Part shown: positions 1 through 11,220 of the stretch, piece by piece
How the letters are laid out: each line of letters opens with the position of its first letter
How positions within the stretch are numbered: the first letter of the stretch is position 1
DNA from: Hysterium pulicare CBS 123377
Lineage: Eukaryota > Ascomycota > Dothideomycetes > Hysteriales > Hysteriaceae
Direction: 5' to 3'
NCBI GenBank assembly: GCA_000467715.1
Contig: AJFK01000126.1
Location: forward strand, 1 to 64,000
Length of the DNA stretch: 64,000 nucleotides
Made by a program: the position numbers and the translations under genes
Notes under the pieces: generated by a model
What the model saw: the letters and a program-made list of their open reading frames with translations, nothing else
Told to the model about the DNA's origin: nothing
Database searches by the model: none

Positions 1-455
1 AGTACTAAGCTAGCTAGAATATTAATATTCTAGACGCGCTATATTTAATTCTACACACGCTATACTAGATTTAGAGGGAGGGGTGCATATAGTAAACTTA
101 GGAATAGTGCGCGTAGTGAGAGGAGTGGTGCAGGTAGCAGTCACTATACTTTATATGCTATCTTAATATTTAGACAGTTTTCGTTATATAAAGTTAGGAA
201 AGCTAGTTCTTACTATAGGTTTCGCCTTTTTAGTAAAGTTAGGTTTGCACATTAAACCTAGAGAAAATCACAAATGTATTTCTTGATTGCTATCGTAATG
301 ATTTTCATCCTTTAAATATTCTATTCCACTCATTAAAGATTAAATTTTAGAGATTCCGCCGATTAATGGCCGGCTCTTGACTTGACCTTCACAGCTACAA
401 TCTCGAAACCTCCTCTGACTGCCATTCTCTCGACCTCCGCTCTCGGGCCCCATCA
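1..455. other. AT-rich left edge, no gene recognised
   Basis: This stretch is rich in TA, CTA and TAG steps and I see no convincing coding frame in it. It carries a perfect 20-bp palindrome at 14-33. The composition would fit an old repeat altered by C-to-T mutation (RIP), but I cannot identify a family or boundaries. The part next to 456 is probably the 3' untranslated region of the membrane-protein gene on the minus strand. Confidence 0.4.
14..33. repeat. 20-bp perfect palindrome
   Basis: CTAGAATATTAATATTCTAG reads the same on both strands. It sits in AT-rich sequence at the window edge, so chance or a decayed repeat are both possible. Confidence 0.7.
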
Positions 456-1173
456 TCAAACCAACTCCTGCTCCATCTTATCAACCCGTCTCCGTAGCTC
501 TATAATCTCAGCATGCTCCGCCTTACGCCGTTCATGCACAGCGACGCAAGCGAAGACGAAAAGCACTAAATGCTCCGCCCTGTTCACCCATTAATTCCAT
601 TTTTCAAAAGAAAACCCACCTAACAAGATATAACATACCCAGAAGCAAGCGCAAAAGCCATCGCAGCATCATGAAAACCCGACCCCTCCCAAATAAAAAT
701 ACTAATAACCCCGGCACTGACAATCGCAGCCCCGAGACAGAAATCCAGCGCAATGTGCGCGCCAGGGTGGATACCGCGTTTAGAGCTTCTAAGGGCTACA
801 GTGGTGAATTCAGCGATGTTCCAGAGAAGGGCTGTGATAATCTATTTGGTGTAAGCGATGCATGGAGAGTTGGTGATGGGTGGGTAGGACTTACGATTGG
901 AAGCATGATTACATCCCAGCTGGTGCCGACGTCGCTGTAGTAGTCGCAATCGCCTTGCCATGAGTTGTCTAGTATGGTTAGAGAGTGTGGACGGGGAGGT
1001 AGGGGAAGGGAAATTGAGGAGAAGAGGGAAGGTTTGGGGTACGCACTGCATCCTGGGCGGTAGATGACGCCAGTTACGATGTATAATATCACGGCGATGA
1101 GTTCCAGGAACGCAGTAGCCATTCTTATACCTAGAGGCCAGGTGAAAGGAATTCCGGCAATTGTTTTCGCCAT
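456..1173 (-). CDS. Four-helix MARVEL-like membrane protein
   Basis: Four exons on the minus strand (1173-1047, 968-895, 841-639, 579-456) join with consistent phases into a 175-residue protein. The introns are 78, 53 and 59 nt. The start is the ATG at 1173, giving MAKTIAGIPFTWPLGIRMAT; open frame continues upstream but is hydrophobic and untypical. There are four hydrophobic segments, in the stretches following WPLGIR, DVIMLPI, GAHIALDF and SGAEHLVLF, and a short extracytoplasmic loop with two cysteines (GCNN and GDCDYY) between the first two. The C-terminus is charged and helical (RRKAEHAEIIELRRRVDKME), probably a cytosolic coiled coil. Size and topology match fungal MARVEL-domain proteins, which act in membrane organisation; that assignment rests on topology, not on a diagnostic motif. 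The last exon restores the frame exactly, which supports the model. Confidence 0.75.
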
Positions 1174-1923
1174 TTTGGGAACTGGTAGTATCTTGACTTG
1201 ACTTAGTAGAATAAGTTCTGCGAGAGGTACAAGTATAACAAGAAGAGTATGTGTGATAAAAAGGAAAACAAGCAGTATGAAAAAGAAGACAAACCTGAAG
1301 TTAAGTATTCCCTGAGCATCTGCTAGAGATGTTGTTGTGTGGTGTCTCAAACTATCCGAAAGCGGTAAAGCCTCAACACTGCCCCAATCCTTTGGCGCGA
1401 TCTTGCCGGGCTGTGACCACGGAGAATTGGGCGCAGAGTATCGCTAAACACTGGAATCGAGGGATTTTTGGGTCAAATGTGCCTCGTATGCCTTGGCGTC
1501 GTTAATGCAATGATTGTTGGATTGAGATTTCGCTTGGCACGGTTCAGAATACGGGAGGTACCGGTCAATGTACCTGGAGCTACCTATAGATTTCCCAAAA
1601 GAAGATATAGCTTGCAAGGGCTCAATAGAATTCGAGAAAAGCCTTGAGATAGGGTATGTAGTACATATGTAACTGCTATAAGCTCCGTACGCCATGCTAA
1701 TGAGAACTTTTTGGCCATAACCCTGAAATGCAGGCCTGGCCATAAGACATATAATGTCCGAAAGAAGAACAGTAAGAAAACCACCACATCAGTATCCAAC
1801 GCTCAACGGATGTGACGTCCTGTAGCGAAGCTTCATCCAAGCTTCGTCGAAGGGCCTGACTTTTGGTTGTGAATAAAAAAGAAATAAAGCGCACATGGGA
1901 ATGTAGGGTATTCCGAATGGCTT
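1174..1923. other. Intergenic, upstream of the MARVEL-like gene
   Basis: About 750 bp between two minus-strand genes. Short open frames exist (for example minus 1444-1743), but none has splice support or recognisable motifs. It probably holds the promoter of the membrane-protein gene and the 3' untranslated region of the gene at 1924-3026. Confidence 0.5.
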
Positions 1924-3026
1924 TCAATACTCCTCCACCATCATCATCGTAGATTTGTTCCAGAAGATGTTGCCATAGTTGTGGGAAGTCATAATGTCGT
2001 GCTCGATGTCGGTCTGGGGAATGCCCAACGCACCCCAGCCATCAAGAATCGTCTCTGGTGTTGCCTCGCGACGCAGTTGTCGATTCTTCGCCAGAACACG
2101 GTCGAAAGGAAGGGTTTTGGGTTTCTTGAGCAGCTTAGGCATGGGGCTCGTAGGCATTGGTTGCTGGATCATGGCTGATATAGGTTGGGGTACGCCAGAT
2201 GGGGAGGTCAAGGCAACTCTCTTGCTAGTGGAGTACTGCGGAATCTAGGAACTGATTAGATGATTTCAGATAGATATCACTGGTTGAAGGGATATTACTG
2301 CGCAGGTAGAGTAGGGAAGAGTAGGTTTCGGTTTGATAGTAGGCTGTCTCCAATGCTTCAGTGGAGGCGAAATGATTTCACGTTTGAATGTCGTGAAGTT
2401 TGCACCATCAACAAAGTCGTCGACGAGAGTGTTTGGAACCTTGCAAATCGTAAGTAATTAGAGAGTTGCTGACAAGCCGTAGATACTCACGGTCCGAGAA
2501 ATAGATTTCTGAAAATGTATTGCACTGCTTAGAAAGGGGCTGATCGGTAAGTCATTGTCCACAAGATCCTTCAACGCCTCCGTGAGTCGCTCTTTGCATC
2601 GATTGGCTTTCTCGCGCTTGGTGTTCGTCTAAATACTATCAGTTTACGGACATTCAATCACATGGAAAAGATACAACGAACATTTTTCAGAGGGATCAAT
2701 GAAGGATTGGTGGTGGGACTGCCATGCAAGGTGGAATTGGACTCGGCAGGGGTATAGCCCATGGAGGGTAATTGGGTTTTCTTCAATCGTGGTTTGAGCG
2801 GCTGCGGGCGAGGGATGTTCCGTAGCGCTTTGTCCTCGGGTTTGGTCTGGAATGAAGACTTGGTTACTCCCTTAGAGCTCTTGAGATGGAAGAGCAAATT
2901 CGATTGATCGACTTTGCAGTCCGTAGATGGGGGATCGCGCGGAAGATCGTCCATATCCATGCGTGTCGCCATCCAGTAGAGAGCTTGGGCAACATGCTGG
3001 ACAATGCAAGAGAGACCGAATTGCAT
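1924..3026 (-). CDS. Conserved-looking protein of unknown function, four exons
   Basis: Exons at 3026-2682, 2628-2491, 2439-2299 and 2244-1924 all join in phase 0 through introns of 53, 51 and 54 nt, giving 314 residues. The N-terminal third is polar and rich in Pro, Lys and Ser. The middle has a charged helix (NTKREKANRCKERLTEALKD) followed by LPISPFLSSAIHFQKSIS. The C-terminal exon ends in an acidic tail (DIEHDIMTSHNYGNIFWNKS then MVEEY). I do not recognise a named domain. The regular short introns, equal phases and continuous polar or hydrophobic patterning argue that it is a real gene. The start is uncertain: the ATG at 3026 is used, but an internal ATG (MATRMDMDD) or an upstream exon is possible, because a CAG-like acceptor context lies just before 3026. 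Confidence 0.65.
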
Positions 3027-3997
3027 CTTCAGTGATGTATTGAAACTTGTTATGTGAGAAGTTGTAGAGGGACGGTAGGGGTTTGGTCTGGTGTTGATCC
3101 GTGAGACTATCAGCTTAGAGCTAGATAGACGAGAAGATGGATTGACGAGAAGCAGCTAGGCTACTATCCGTGTGGTGTGGTCTGAGTTGAAGTAGAAAGG
3201 GTTTGAGGAGCCAATTGATTGAAGAAGTCGCAGTTGAGTGGTATACAGTTGAGTTGACCAACGGTGTTGTTGAAGCGGAGAGCGCACTAGTGGAAAGAGG
3301 TCCTTATACCTGCGCTAAGAAGTGATACGCTAGTACTCGCACACGCTCGCGATGGTATTCGGTGGTCGTATCATGTGGAGTTCCTCGAGATATGGTCCGA
3401 GCCTGGATTAGAGCGGACATGGTGAATGGAACGGCTTTTGTCCCGCTGGTCCTGGCACCATATGCCACACTCGCACGAACCTTGAGGATGTAGACCTTGT
3501 CATCGTAGGGTGACAGTGAAAGAGGCCGCATCGGAGTAGGAGTCCTTGCGGGTAGCGGCGTGATTACCGTATCTGCCCTATCAAAATTGCCCGCAGCATC
3601 AGGCATTGCCTCTCATCACCCATGATTGTCGTGGATAAGAAGCGAAGGAAACCGAAACCTCGAATTGCAATCACAAAGTTAGGAAACGCCAAAATACATC
3701 ATGCTAGGTGTTCGCAGCTGATGATACATATGATAGCCTTGAGGTACAGGAACTCTGGGAACGAAGTGGTATATAATGAAAGACTGTCAGTTAATATAAT
3801 TTCTGTGCATCCTTTGAATGTGCCAATGCCTTGATATTTGTAAAATGCATGTTGCCGATTTGGTTTTCTGCAATAAACAAAGATGTCGTTTGGCAAACGA
3901 CGTGACAGCTTTACAACTGACTACATTGGGATGTTGCCTAGGCAGAGAGTACCTTAAGGCTCGATTTGTCGCTGGAATTGTTCGATACCCGGAGATT
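3027..3997. other. Intergenic, no confident gene
   Basis: About 970 bp. A minus-strand ATG frame of 100 codons (3304-3606) ends beside a donor-like GTATAAGG. It does not splice in frame to the gene at 3026 and has no known motif, so I do not call it. The rest is presumably promoter for the gene at 1924-3026 and 3' flank of the methyltransferase gene. Confidence 0.4.
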
Positions 3998-6034
3998 TCA
4001 TTTCTTAATACCAACCACGACTAAGTTCCTCGGACTCATCTCATATTCGAAGACGGGTTCAACCCAAGCTCTCTCCACTTGTTCTTGCTCTTTCAACCAA
4101 AGCCACCGGTCGACTACAATGATCGCTTCGACGACCCCCGCGCTGAAAGCCATGAGACTCCACATGATACTCAGTTCCTTCTTCTTTACTTTAAACCTTT
4201 CCTCGTAGTCTCGTATATCTTCGTCTGTGAGTCCTTCCATCTTTGACGCAATGAAGCTGGGATCAACCTCGCAAAAAGTGTTCGGTCCTGTGAGTTTCCC
4301 AACAGCTGCGCGAACATAAGACACAAAGTCTTTGTAGGCAAATTTTCGAAGCGTGCCAATCGTCAGGGGCGTTGTATCTCCATTTGAGCTAAGACCTGGT
4401 CCACGTCCTTCCGGTGGAGTCCAGTTGACCTTGCTTGTGTGGCCGGCAGCCGAGACGCCACCACCTACGATTCCGTCGGAGTCAACGGGAGCGGAAACAA
4501 CGCCTCGGTCCAAGAAGATGCGCTGGAGCAATGCGCGATAGAAGTGACGAGTGAAGAATAATTCGCTGTCTTCATGGCCCCAGTTTTGTGGAGCTTGAAC
4601 AGCCATCATTCGAGCGGTGATGTTAAATCGGATACCAGTTGAAGTTCCAGTGGAGCCATTTTTCGATCGGAGAAGCGGAGACTGCGGAAGGGGATAGTTC
4701 ATAAGTCGATCCGACATTGGAAACCCATGAGGGTCGAAAACTGTTGACGTGGAAACAAGCCGGGGATGATTAGGCCGTAGAGAAGGTAGCTTGTAAGTTG
4801 GTGGACCGAGACGTTCAGTGACTAGGTTGTAGCAGCAGCCTACCATTGCTACTGCGGCCACAGAAGGGTTAAGTAGAAGAGAACGGAGACCATGATGGAC
4901 AAGATTACCGCAAGAATGAAGCGATATGACCATGAGGTTTGGATCTTTCGATTTAGGAACGGCTTGAAGATCAGTTGGCTCGTCAACTATCATAGACTGC
5001 TCCAATGCGTTCTCTTTTTGGACTTGCGAACTGTCTAGCACCTGATCAACGACGGGACGCAGGTCGCCATCTTTGATCCGATGCTCCACGTACTGCACGC
5101 TTCCGTGACCGTCAGTATAGACTTGTAGCGTCGTTGTGACAGTCTTTCTGCCCTCGGCACCAACACTGCTACCTTCGTTAATTGAGTCCTGCTTCACGGT
5201 AGCATTCTCATCATGATCTGCTGTTACAGGAGGTACAACGCAGCCAGCTAAATCGCAATCTTGCGCTTGTTTTTGCTTTTGCAAGCTGGCCCGGTATTCT
5301 TTCTTGTTCCTCATGATTAATGGCTTCGTCACAAGCTTTGCTAAGACATCCATGTTCTTAGCACCTTCGATGTTGTGTTGCTTGCTCTCGACGGCAACGA
5401 TATGTTTAGAATACGGTAACGCCGCTAAAGCGCGGCCAAGGTAATTCTGTCCCGAGCCAAAATCCACGAGATGGGTGATTTCCTTATTCCGCGAAACTGC
5501 TATGTCTGAAGTCAGCCTATCTACGTAACGGGCAAAGTTATCAACTTCGTGAACTTTTTTGACTTTCATGCCGACTGCGATATGGCGAGCTATAGTGCTT
5601 TTCTGTGGTGAAGCCCCTGAGTTCTGCGGAGGAACTTGACGGTTCAAAAGGTGTTTCCGGACTTCTGTGAGATATTGAACCAGGTTCTTAGGAGGTACCG
5701 GGCCTCCACGCCATGACAGAAATGCTTTTGAATCATGGCCTACACCATTGGGAATAACTTGATCAAAATCATGCAGATCTTCTCTCATGAGCAAGTCTAG
5801 GATGTCCATGATATCCCGGTCTTTGAACCAGTCTCGCCATTCTTGAGGGAGAACAGTAGAGTAGAGATCTGGTGTTCTCGTGTAAAAGTCCAGAATATGA
5901 ACGCCTCCACACAAGGTTTGTAGTAGCCATGAGGATGTCGCGAAGCTCAGGAGTGACTCAACATATGTGTCCACATCGGCGAATTCAGCCGGAAGAGGGA
6001 GGGAAGACTCGGGGCCCATGGTGATCCGGAACAC
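3998..6034 (-). CDS. METTL25/RRNAD1-type methyltransferase domain protein
   Basis: A single-exon frame of 678 residues. Residues 30-90 (SSWLLQTL, HILDFYTRTPDLYSTVLPQEW) match the N-terminal region typical of METTL25/RRNAD1 proteins. The SAM-binding motif I is visible at about 189-200 (LVDFGSGQNYLG), followed by an acidic post-I strand (IVAVESKQH). Later family blocks are ISLHSCGNLVHHG (about 370-382) and AMVGCCYNLVTE (396-407). The family uses S-adenosylmethionine; the substrate of the fungal members is not established. An insertion of about 130 residues rich in Asp, Glu, Gln and Val separates motif I from the HSCGN block. The start is the ATG at 6034; an in-frame ATG five codons downstream (MGPESS) is an alternative. 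The gene is divergent from TLG1 across about 260 bp. Confidence 0.9.
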   Translation of the reverse strand: MFRITMGPESSLPLPAEFADVDTYVESLLSFATSSWLLQTLCGGVHILDFYTRTPDLYSTVLPQEWRDWFKDRDIMDILDLLMREDLHDFDQVIPNGVGHDSKAFLSWRGGPVPPKNLVQYLTEVRKHLLNRQVPPQNSGASPQKSTIARHIAVGMKVKKVHEVDNFARYVDRLTSDIAVSRNKEITHLVDFGSGQNYLGRALAALPYSKHIVAVESKQHNIEGAKNMDVLAKLVTKPLIMRNKKEYRASLQKQKQAQDCDLAGCVVPPVTADHDENATVKQDSINEGSSVGAEGRKTVTTTLQVYTDGHGSVQYVEHRIKDGDLRPVVDQVLDSSQVQKENALEQSMIVDEPTDLQAVPKSKDPNLMVISLHSCGNLVHHGLRSLLLNPSVAAVAMVGCCYNLVTERLGPPTYKLPSLRPNHPRLVSTSTVFDPHGFPMSDRLMNYPLPQSPLLRSKNGSTGTSTGIRFNITARMMAVQAPQNWGHEDSELFFTRHFYRALLQRIFLDRGVVSAPVDSDGIVGGGVSAAGHTSKVNWTPPEGRGPGLSSNGDTTPLTIGTLRKFAYKDFVSYVRAAVGKLTGPNTFCEVDPSFIASKMEGLTDEDIRDYEERFKVKKKELSIMWSLMAFSAGVVEAIIVVDRWLWLKEQEQVERAWVEPVFEYEMSPRNLVVVGIKK

Positions 6035-6294
6035 ATTTATCTTGACCCATTCGGATGGGGATCAGCACGTCGAATCCACTCATCAAGTCTCAGCTGTTGG
6101 AAGGGTGAAAAGTTGAAGTTGACGCCAAGGGAATGAAGCTGGGTGGTCCGTGACCTTCACGTGGTCGGTAATTCTTCCGCATAATCGTCATCTCCAAGGA
6201 ATTCCCAGAGACTCAACGCCCGTTTTATCCACAAGTCTTTCTTACACTTTTAATTTCAGAGTGACTCCTGGCACCAGCCCGTTCTCCAGTCAAC
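6035..6294. promoter_or_regulatory. Divergent promoter between the methyltransferase gene and TLG1
   Basis: A 260-bp head-to-head intergenic region is the only sequence available for initiation of both genes. No clear TATA box is seen. Shared regulation is inferred from geometry only. Confidence 0.5.
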
Positions 6295-7142
6295 ATGATG
6301 TCCACGTCAAATGATGAGGACCCCTTCCTGCAGGTTCAGGCGTGAGTTCAATTACACTCCCATTCCGGCCACGCGCCTGACAAATGTAACTAGGGACGTT
6401 CTCTCCGCGCTGAACACTACGCGCCCTTTGTTCGCTTCATACCGACGCATTCGGTCCTCCGCATCTTCGGCGGACTCTCCAGAGCTTATAGAAGCTCGAA
6501 ATGAGCTCGAGCAGACCTTACAAGACCTTAACTCAGACCTCCGAGATCTGATAGAGAGCGTTCAGGCAGTTGAACATGACCCATATCGCTTCGGCCTTGA
6601 AATAGATGAGGTTGAACGCAGGCGTCGCCTGGTCAAGGAAGTTGGAGATGAGGTGGAGAACATGAGGGAGGAGCTACTCAAGACCGTTCATGATGCACAG
6701 GGCAAAGGAAAGGCCGCCATGAACGGTGACATGCTGCCAGACCCTGATTCATTTGATGATCAGGATGACTATGCTGTTTTTGAACAAGAGAGACAAATGG
6801 AAATGATGCACGAGCAGGACGAAGCTCTCGACGGAGTCTTTCGCACCGTTGGCAACCTACGTCAGCAAGCCGACGACATGGGCCGCGAGCTCGAAGAACA
6901 AGGCGAGCTACTCAACGATGTTGATAATGTGGCCGATCGAGTCGGAGGCAAGCTACAAACTGGACTGAAGAAAGTTGGATGGGTCATCAAGAAGAACGAA
7001 GGTGGGAAATTTTCCATTTCGATCAGGCTGGAGTCATGTTATGCTAACAGACTGCCTCTGAATAGACAGGATGTCGAGCTGCTGTATAGCCGTTCTCATT
7101 TTCGTCCTGATCCTGTTGCTTGTTTTGCTTCTCATCCTTTGA
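6295..7142 (+). CDS. TLG1: Golgi/endosomal t-SNARE, Tlg1/syntaxin-6 type
   Basis: Three exons (6295-6341, 6394-7001, 7066-7142) with introns of 52 and 64 nt give 243 residues. The start is the first of two adjacent ATGs, MMSTSNDEDPFLQVQADV, which matches the DPF/YxxV start of syntaxin-6/Tlg1 proteins. The N-terminal helical region includes SDLRDLIESVQAVEHDPYRF. The SNARE motif spans roughly residues 150-215, with the heptad stretch FEQERQMEMMHEQDEALDGV and the central glutamine in VGNLRQQADDMGRELEEQGE. A C-terminal anchor follows (CCIAVLIFVLILLLVLLLIL). Syntaxin-6-type Qc-SNAREs mediate fusion of endosome-derived vesicles with the trans-Golgi. The second intron carries a clear GCTAAC branch site. 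All three exons keep frame, and the tail anchor appears only after splicing. Confidence 0.92.
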
Positions 7143-8226
7143 GCGAGCTCGGACGTTGTTCAAGCAACCTTCAAATTGCACACCTAACTACCTCTTTGGG
7201 GCTGCAGAAGCCCCAGCGCAGATGACACAGAACCATGCGAGCATCAGCGATGACTTATCATCGGAATTTAAATCCGAGATGTCGCAATGTCAAGTGGAGG
7301 CGTCGCGCATCAAGGTTCATCACTCTGGAGACCAATCAGCAGTTACTACCCAGTCCGGATGAAGGTGGACGAGATCCACTCATCTGTGTCCTTCGCTTGG
7401 TCAACCGCATGGACATCGGAATGAGGGTATCTCCTGGTGATACAGCAAGGACCGCGTCGCCAGTACCACCGGTTGGCCAGGCTTGGCTAGCTTTGTCGGA
7501 ATTATTGGTGGCCTAGGAATATGAGACTATGCGATAATGCAGGTACTACCCCGGAAACCTTAATTGCACGTGTTGCGCATTCAGTAGACTGCCAGCATTG
7601 CGTCCTTAATCTTTTCCAATCGCTCGAGAAGTGGCGCACGCCTCATTCACTCTTCTTGCGACTACTGTCTATAAGATCCTCCAGCAGATTGATCATGTTA
7701 GCCTTGCGTTGGTTCGGAATAATTGTCGTGTCGTTAAGATGTTTCTCCCAGGCCCGCCAAACAGCAGCGCTCCCTGGTTGGTCTACGAATCATCCATCTC
7801 CAACATTCCTCGCTTCTACTCTTTGCGTAACATTCCTTACATTTCCCATTTGTCGGCCAGATGTTCCATCCGTGCTTTTGGAATGCGTCTAATACATTCA
7901 GTACTATTCAAGTGCCAAACAGTCGTTACCACCCGCGCCTGAGACGCGGTTGGTCGGAGGTGTGGCTTCAGGCTCAATTGGGAGTGCTGTTCCACCTTTA
8001 CAGCAACCCAGCAACAGCTTCGGAAGCTTTCAATTCTCAGCCGCTCTTTTGAATTCCAACTGTATCCAAAAGACCACAAGGTCGATGGAAATTCTTTCTC
8101 TTCAGTGCGATGAGCCTGTCCTTCGCTTCTCCATTCACTTCATGCTGTCCTTTGCCCCATAACGATTTTTATTACTGTCCTAGCAGCTGTTTTCCTTCCG
8201 ACTGCTGATCGCACCTACGTCAATTG
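7143..8226. other. Intergenic, no gene recognised
   Basis: About 1.1 kb between two plus-strand genes. Several frames of 60-120 codons overlap here on both strands, but they lack codon bias, splice continuity and known motifs. It likely contains the TLG1 3' untranslated region and the promoter and leader of the membrane-protein gene at 8227. Confidence 0.45.
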
Positions 8227-10304
8227 ATGGCCCGATCCGAGGGTAGCAGTGGTGGAGCTTCCCAGCTGCCAAAGTCAGAGGCTACCGCTGTGTCTATCAC
8301 TCTTTCAAAGAAGCAACTTTCCCGCCGCCAATTGACACTGCTTGCAATAACTGTTTGCCTTCACGCTTTGCTTTGGACCTCTATCTTTTCGTTCATAGTG
8401 ACTCTGTATTTGTTCGGAGCAGATCCTGGGGACAGCACCAATGTGGCAACAAATGTCTTAACACTCCTCTCAGTAGGTACTCCCGCAACCTTGCGCACAT
8501 AGCATGACTTACAAAAGTCTTAGTCCCTTGTATCCATAGCCTATATCGTCCTTCACACCTTCGTCGCTATAAGACATAACACTTGGTTCGAACAAAGGCC
8601 GCACCTAGCAGTCGTCAAGAGGACGTCCCATGTCGCCATTCGTCTAGCTGGTACACTATGCGCACTGTGGATTCTTACCACAGGGTGGAACATGATAACA
8701 GTTGCACGCAAACCTGCGTGTTCACCTAGTAGCCAGACTCTTCCTGGTTGGGAGTCCGGAATAACATGTCGTCTTGGTCGCGCAAGTATTGCGATGTCAC
8801 TCATTGCACTGTAGGTGGCTATAGTGCGTTCGCATTGTTCAAGCTGACTTCTGGTTTTAGCATCACTTCTTGTATCCTATTCGGCATTCTCGCTGTTGTG
8901 CGGCGCCCCTTCGAAGCTCACCTGTTCAAATGGAACTACAAGCATCCAGTTCAATCAGGCCCAACTCCTAGTGCATCAAGAAGGCCTTCCCGCAGCGCCT
9001 CTTTTTCCTCGGAAAAGTCACATACATGGATGTCCATGCATAGAAGCATAATGACTGAATCCAACGCAGACGTGGAGACTCTTAACCTTGAATCTGCCTC
9101 GATGTCAACAATGACACTGCACGAACCATCTCCCATTCGCTCAATTGGCCTGGGAATATTTACTTCCGAAGCACAACCACCGCCTCTCCCTCCAGTCTTT
9201 ACTATTCCTCCGCGGACCTCTTCTGCAAGAGCCACGCCTCCAACACCATCATCCCGGAGAAGCTCCCGAACCTCACTGAGGGGTACACCGCCCCCCATCT
9301 TCCAACCGTCTGTATCCCATAACCACCTTCCTCCACCGCCGCGAATGTCAGCTCTTGTAGCTCCGTCTGGTTTCGTTCCACTTTCCATTCCACCCAATTT
9401 CTCAGCATCTGCCTGGCGCGCAGTCCATCCGCCTGTCCCGTCGCCGCTGGGCGGAGTCGCATCACGCTCATTCCCAAATCTGCAAAATGCTAACAGTTCT
9501 ACGCCCAATTTCTCATACCTAAACCGACACTCACGTTCCATGCAATCACTCACTCGGCCACACCGCCTGAGCTCCACAACACCCTCCGGCAGTATAGCAT
9601 GGAGCTCCCAGAGCGGCTCAAGCAACGACGACAGGAGCGGAAGCCCCGCCACCAGCATCACCAGAAGCAGTACCATGAATTCAAGCGCCAGCGTCGTTAT
9701 GATGGGCGGAGCCACAGGAGTCATAATCCCGAGCCGACGCTCCAGCAGCAACGCCACCTCCAGCACATCCTCAAAAAGCAGTAAATCCCGCCTCGGCCAC
9801 ATCCGACGCGCCAGCGCTCCTGATGCCAACATAGCCGTCGGAAACGGTCGCTGGCCTAAAGGGTGGAGACCTCGACTCGAAGCGCAAGGTGAAGCGGTTG
9901 AAGATCGGCCTAACATCAAAGTCACGATTCCGCTATCAACGAACTTCTCTGCTTCCTCGTCGCGCGATGTCAGTGGGAATAATTCGAAAGACAATAGCCC
10001 CGATGAGGAAAACCGGATTGATTTCGCCAAGGAGTTGGAATTGAGGTTGGGGTTGGGGATTGTGATGCCGAAGGGTGTGCAGCCGTTACGAAAAACGAGG
10101 AGTTTAAGTCCGCTTAGAAATTCGGAACTAGTGGGGGAGAGTGAGGTTGGAGATGAGGCGGTGGACATAAGGAGGGCGAAGACGGTCAAGAGTCCGAAGA
10201 AGGAGAAGGAGATGGAGGGAGTGGGGATGAGTAAAGAGGTGGCTAGGGAGCTGACGTTAAAGGAATTGACGATGAAGCCTTTGCCCAAGATTTCGGCGTT
10301 GTAG
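8227..10304 (+). CDS. Four-helix membrane protein with long Ser/Pro-rich tail
   Basis: Exons 8227-8472, 8524-8810 and 8861-10304 join through introns of 51 and 50 nt to give 658 residues. The start is the ATG of MARSEGSSGG. Residues 1-230 hold four hydrophobic segments: LLAITVCLHALLWTSIFSFI, VLTLLSSLVSIAYIVLHTFV, RLAGTLCALWILTTGWNMI and IAMSLIALITSCILFGILAV. The remaining 430 or so residues are low-complexity, dominated by Ser, Pro, Thr and Arg. They include repeated RRPSRSAS-like and RRSSRTS-like stretches that look like kinase or 14-3-3 target sites, and end in KTVKSPKKEKEM and LPKISAL. No named family is recognised. A membrane-anchored scaffold with a phosphorylatable cytosolic tail is inference. 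The Ser/Pro-rich codons also create a 445-codon antisense frame, which I regard as a shadow. Confidence 0.75.
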
Positions 10305-11220
10305 TTTCTGCGTCGGACTCAACATCTGGGATATTTTCTTTGGCTTTGGAGGACATTTGCAAAGCTAATCACAGCATATTTTCTTTTTCTCTTCAACTAT
10401 CACAGCTCCTGCCATTGACTTGGCATACACTTTTCTTTTCTTTTCTTTTCTTTTCTTCTCCATCTCATCAGCTCAGCATCATCTCCATACTGGAGCAGCC
10501 GGTAAAAAGCGCAATCGATCGTACGATAGAGTTGGTACCATCGGGTCCACCGTAAACCTAATCCAGGTTTCATTTGTATTACTAGAGTTCATAACTCGGC
10601 ATGGTCTAGGAGTACGTGTTAAGTAGAATGTATTGTACTATTATATCTCATCAGCTAAAAGCGCTATCAACTTCTTGCTATACCTGGGAGGTCATACGAG
10701 TTGTTAATATCTAAAAAGGCCGCGTAAGGCCCTTTTTTATGGGGAAGGCGTTATGTATTGTATATATGGGGATGTGGGTTTCTTGTGGAGAAAGGGTGAT
10801 TTATGTGAGGGGGATGAGTAAGCTGTGCAATGCGTAAGCCATGAAAACAGGGGTGGGTTAGGCTAAGTGGCGCGGCTAAGTGAGGCACGGCGAGTTCTGG
10901 CAAAGCATCTACATATAAACTATGACGGTGACAGTCTCGCCTATTTCGTACTGCTCATTGATATCATTTTCTGAGGGATCATGTACGTGAACCGCTATGC
11001 AGTTGCGCGATAAATAGATTTTGAAAATTCTTTTCATCAAGGTTCCCAGTGCATTCTATGTACAATAGATGTTGGGTAAAACGACGTATGTGTGCCTCGC
11101 GTCGAAGAGGACCTTCGTAAGGCCTCATAAGATAACCACAAAATATGACCCCAGCGAGTCGAACCTCTAGTTAGCTATCGCTCCTACTTCCACTCCCCAA
11201 TCCAGCATCGATGGCTCGGA
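10305..11220. other. Convergent intergenic region
   Basis: About 900 bp between two convergent genes, so it holds both 3' regions. It includes a (TTTTC)5 microsatellite and a short imperfect hairpin at about 10713-10738 (AAAAAGGCC paired with GGCCCTTTTT). No gene is seen. Confidence 0.5.
10431..10455 (+). repeat. (TTTTC)5 microsatellite
   Basis: Five perfect tandem TTTTC units within a longer pyrimidine-rich tract, in the 3' flank of the gene ending at 10304. Confidence 0.9.

Noticed and set aside
3304-3606. A 100-codon minus-strand ATG frame ending at a donor-like site
   Set aside because: No family match that I can recognise, and splicing to the gene at 3026 is out of phase. It is kept as intergenic.
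7521-7942. Overlapping plus frames of 103 and 123 codons
   Set aside because: Two frames compete over the same bases, and neither shows motif, bias or splice continuity.
8951-10288. A 445-codon antisense frame opposite the membrane-protein tail
   Set aside because: The sense strand has splice-supported transmembrane exons and coherent Ser/Pro-rich coding. The antisense frame has no motif and is a by-product of low-complexity codons.
10713-10738. A hairpin followed by T residues, like a bacterial terminator
   Set aside because: Intrinsic terminators do not apply to fungal polymerase II genes, and the stem is imperfect.
11125-11160. A tRNA T-arm-like GGTTCGACTC on the minus strand
   Set aside because: The flanking bases do not form the T stem, and no matching acceptor stem occurs at the right distance.
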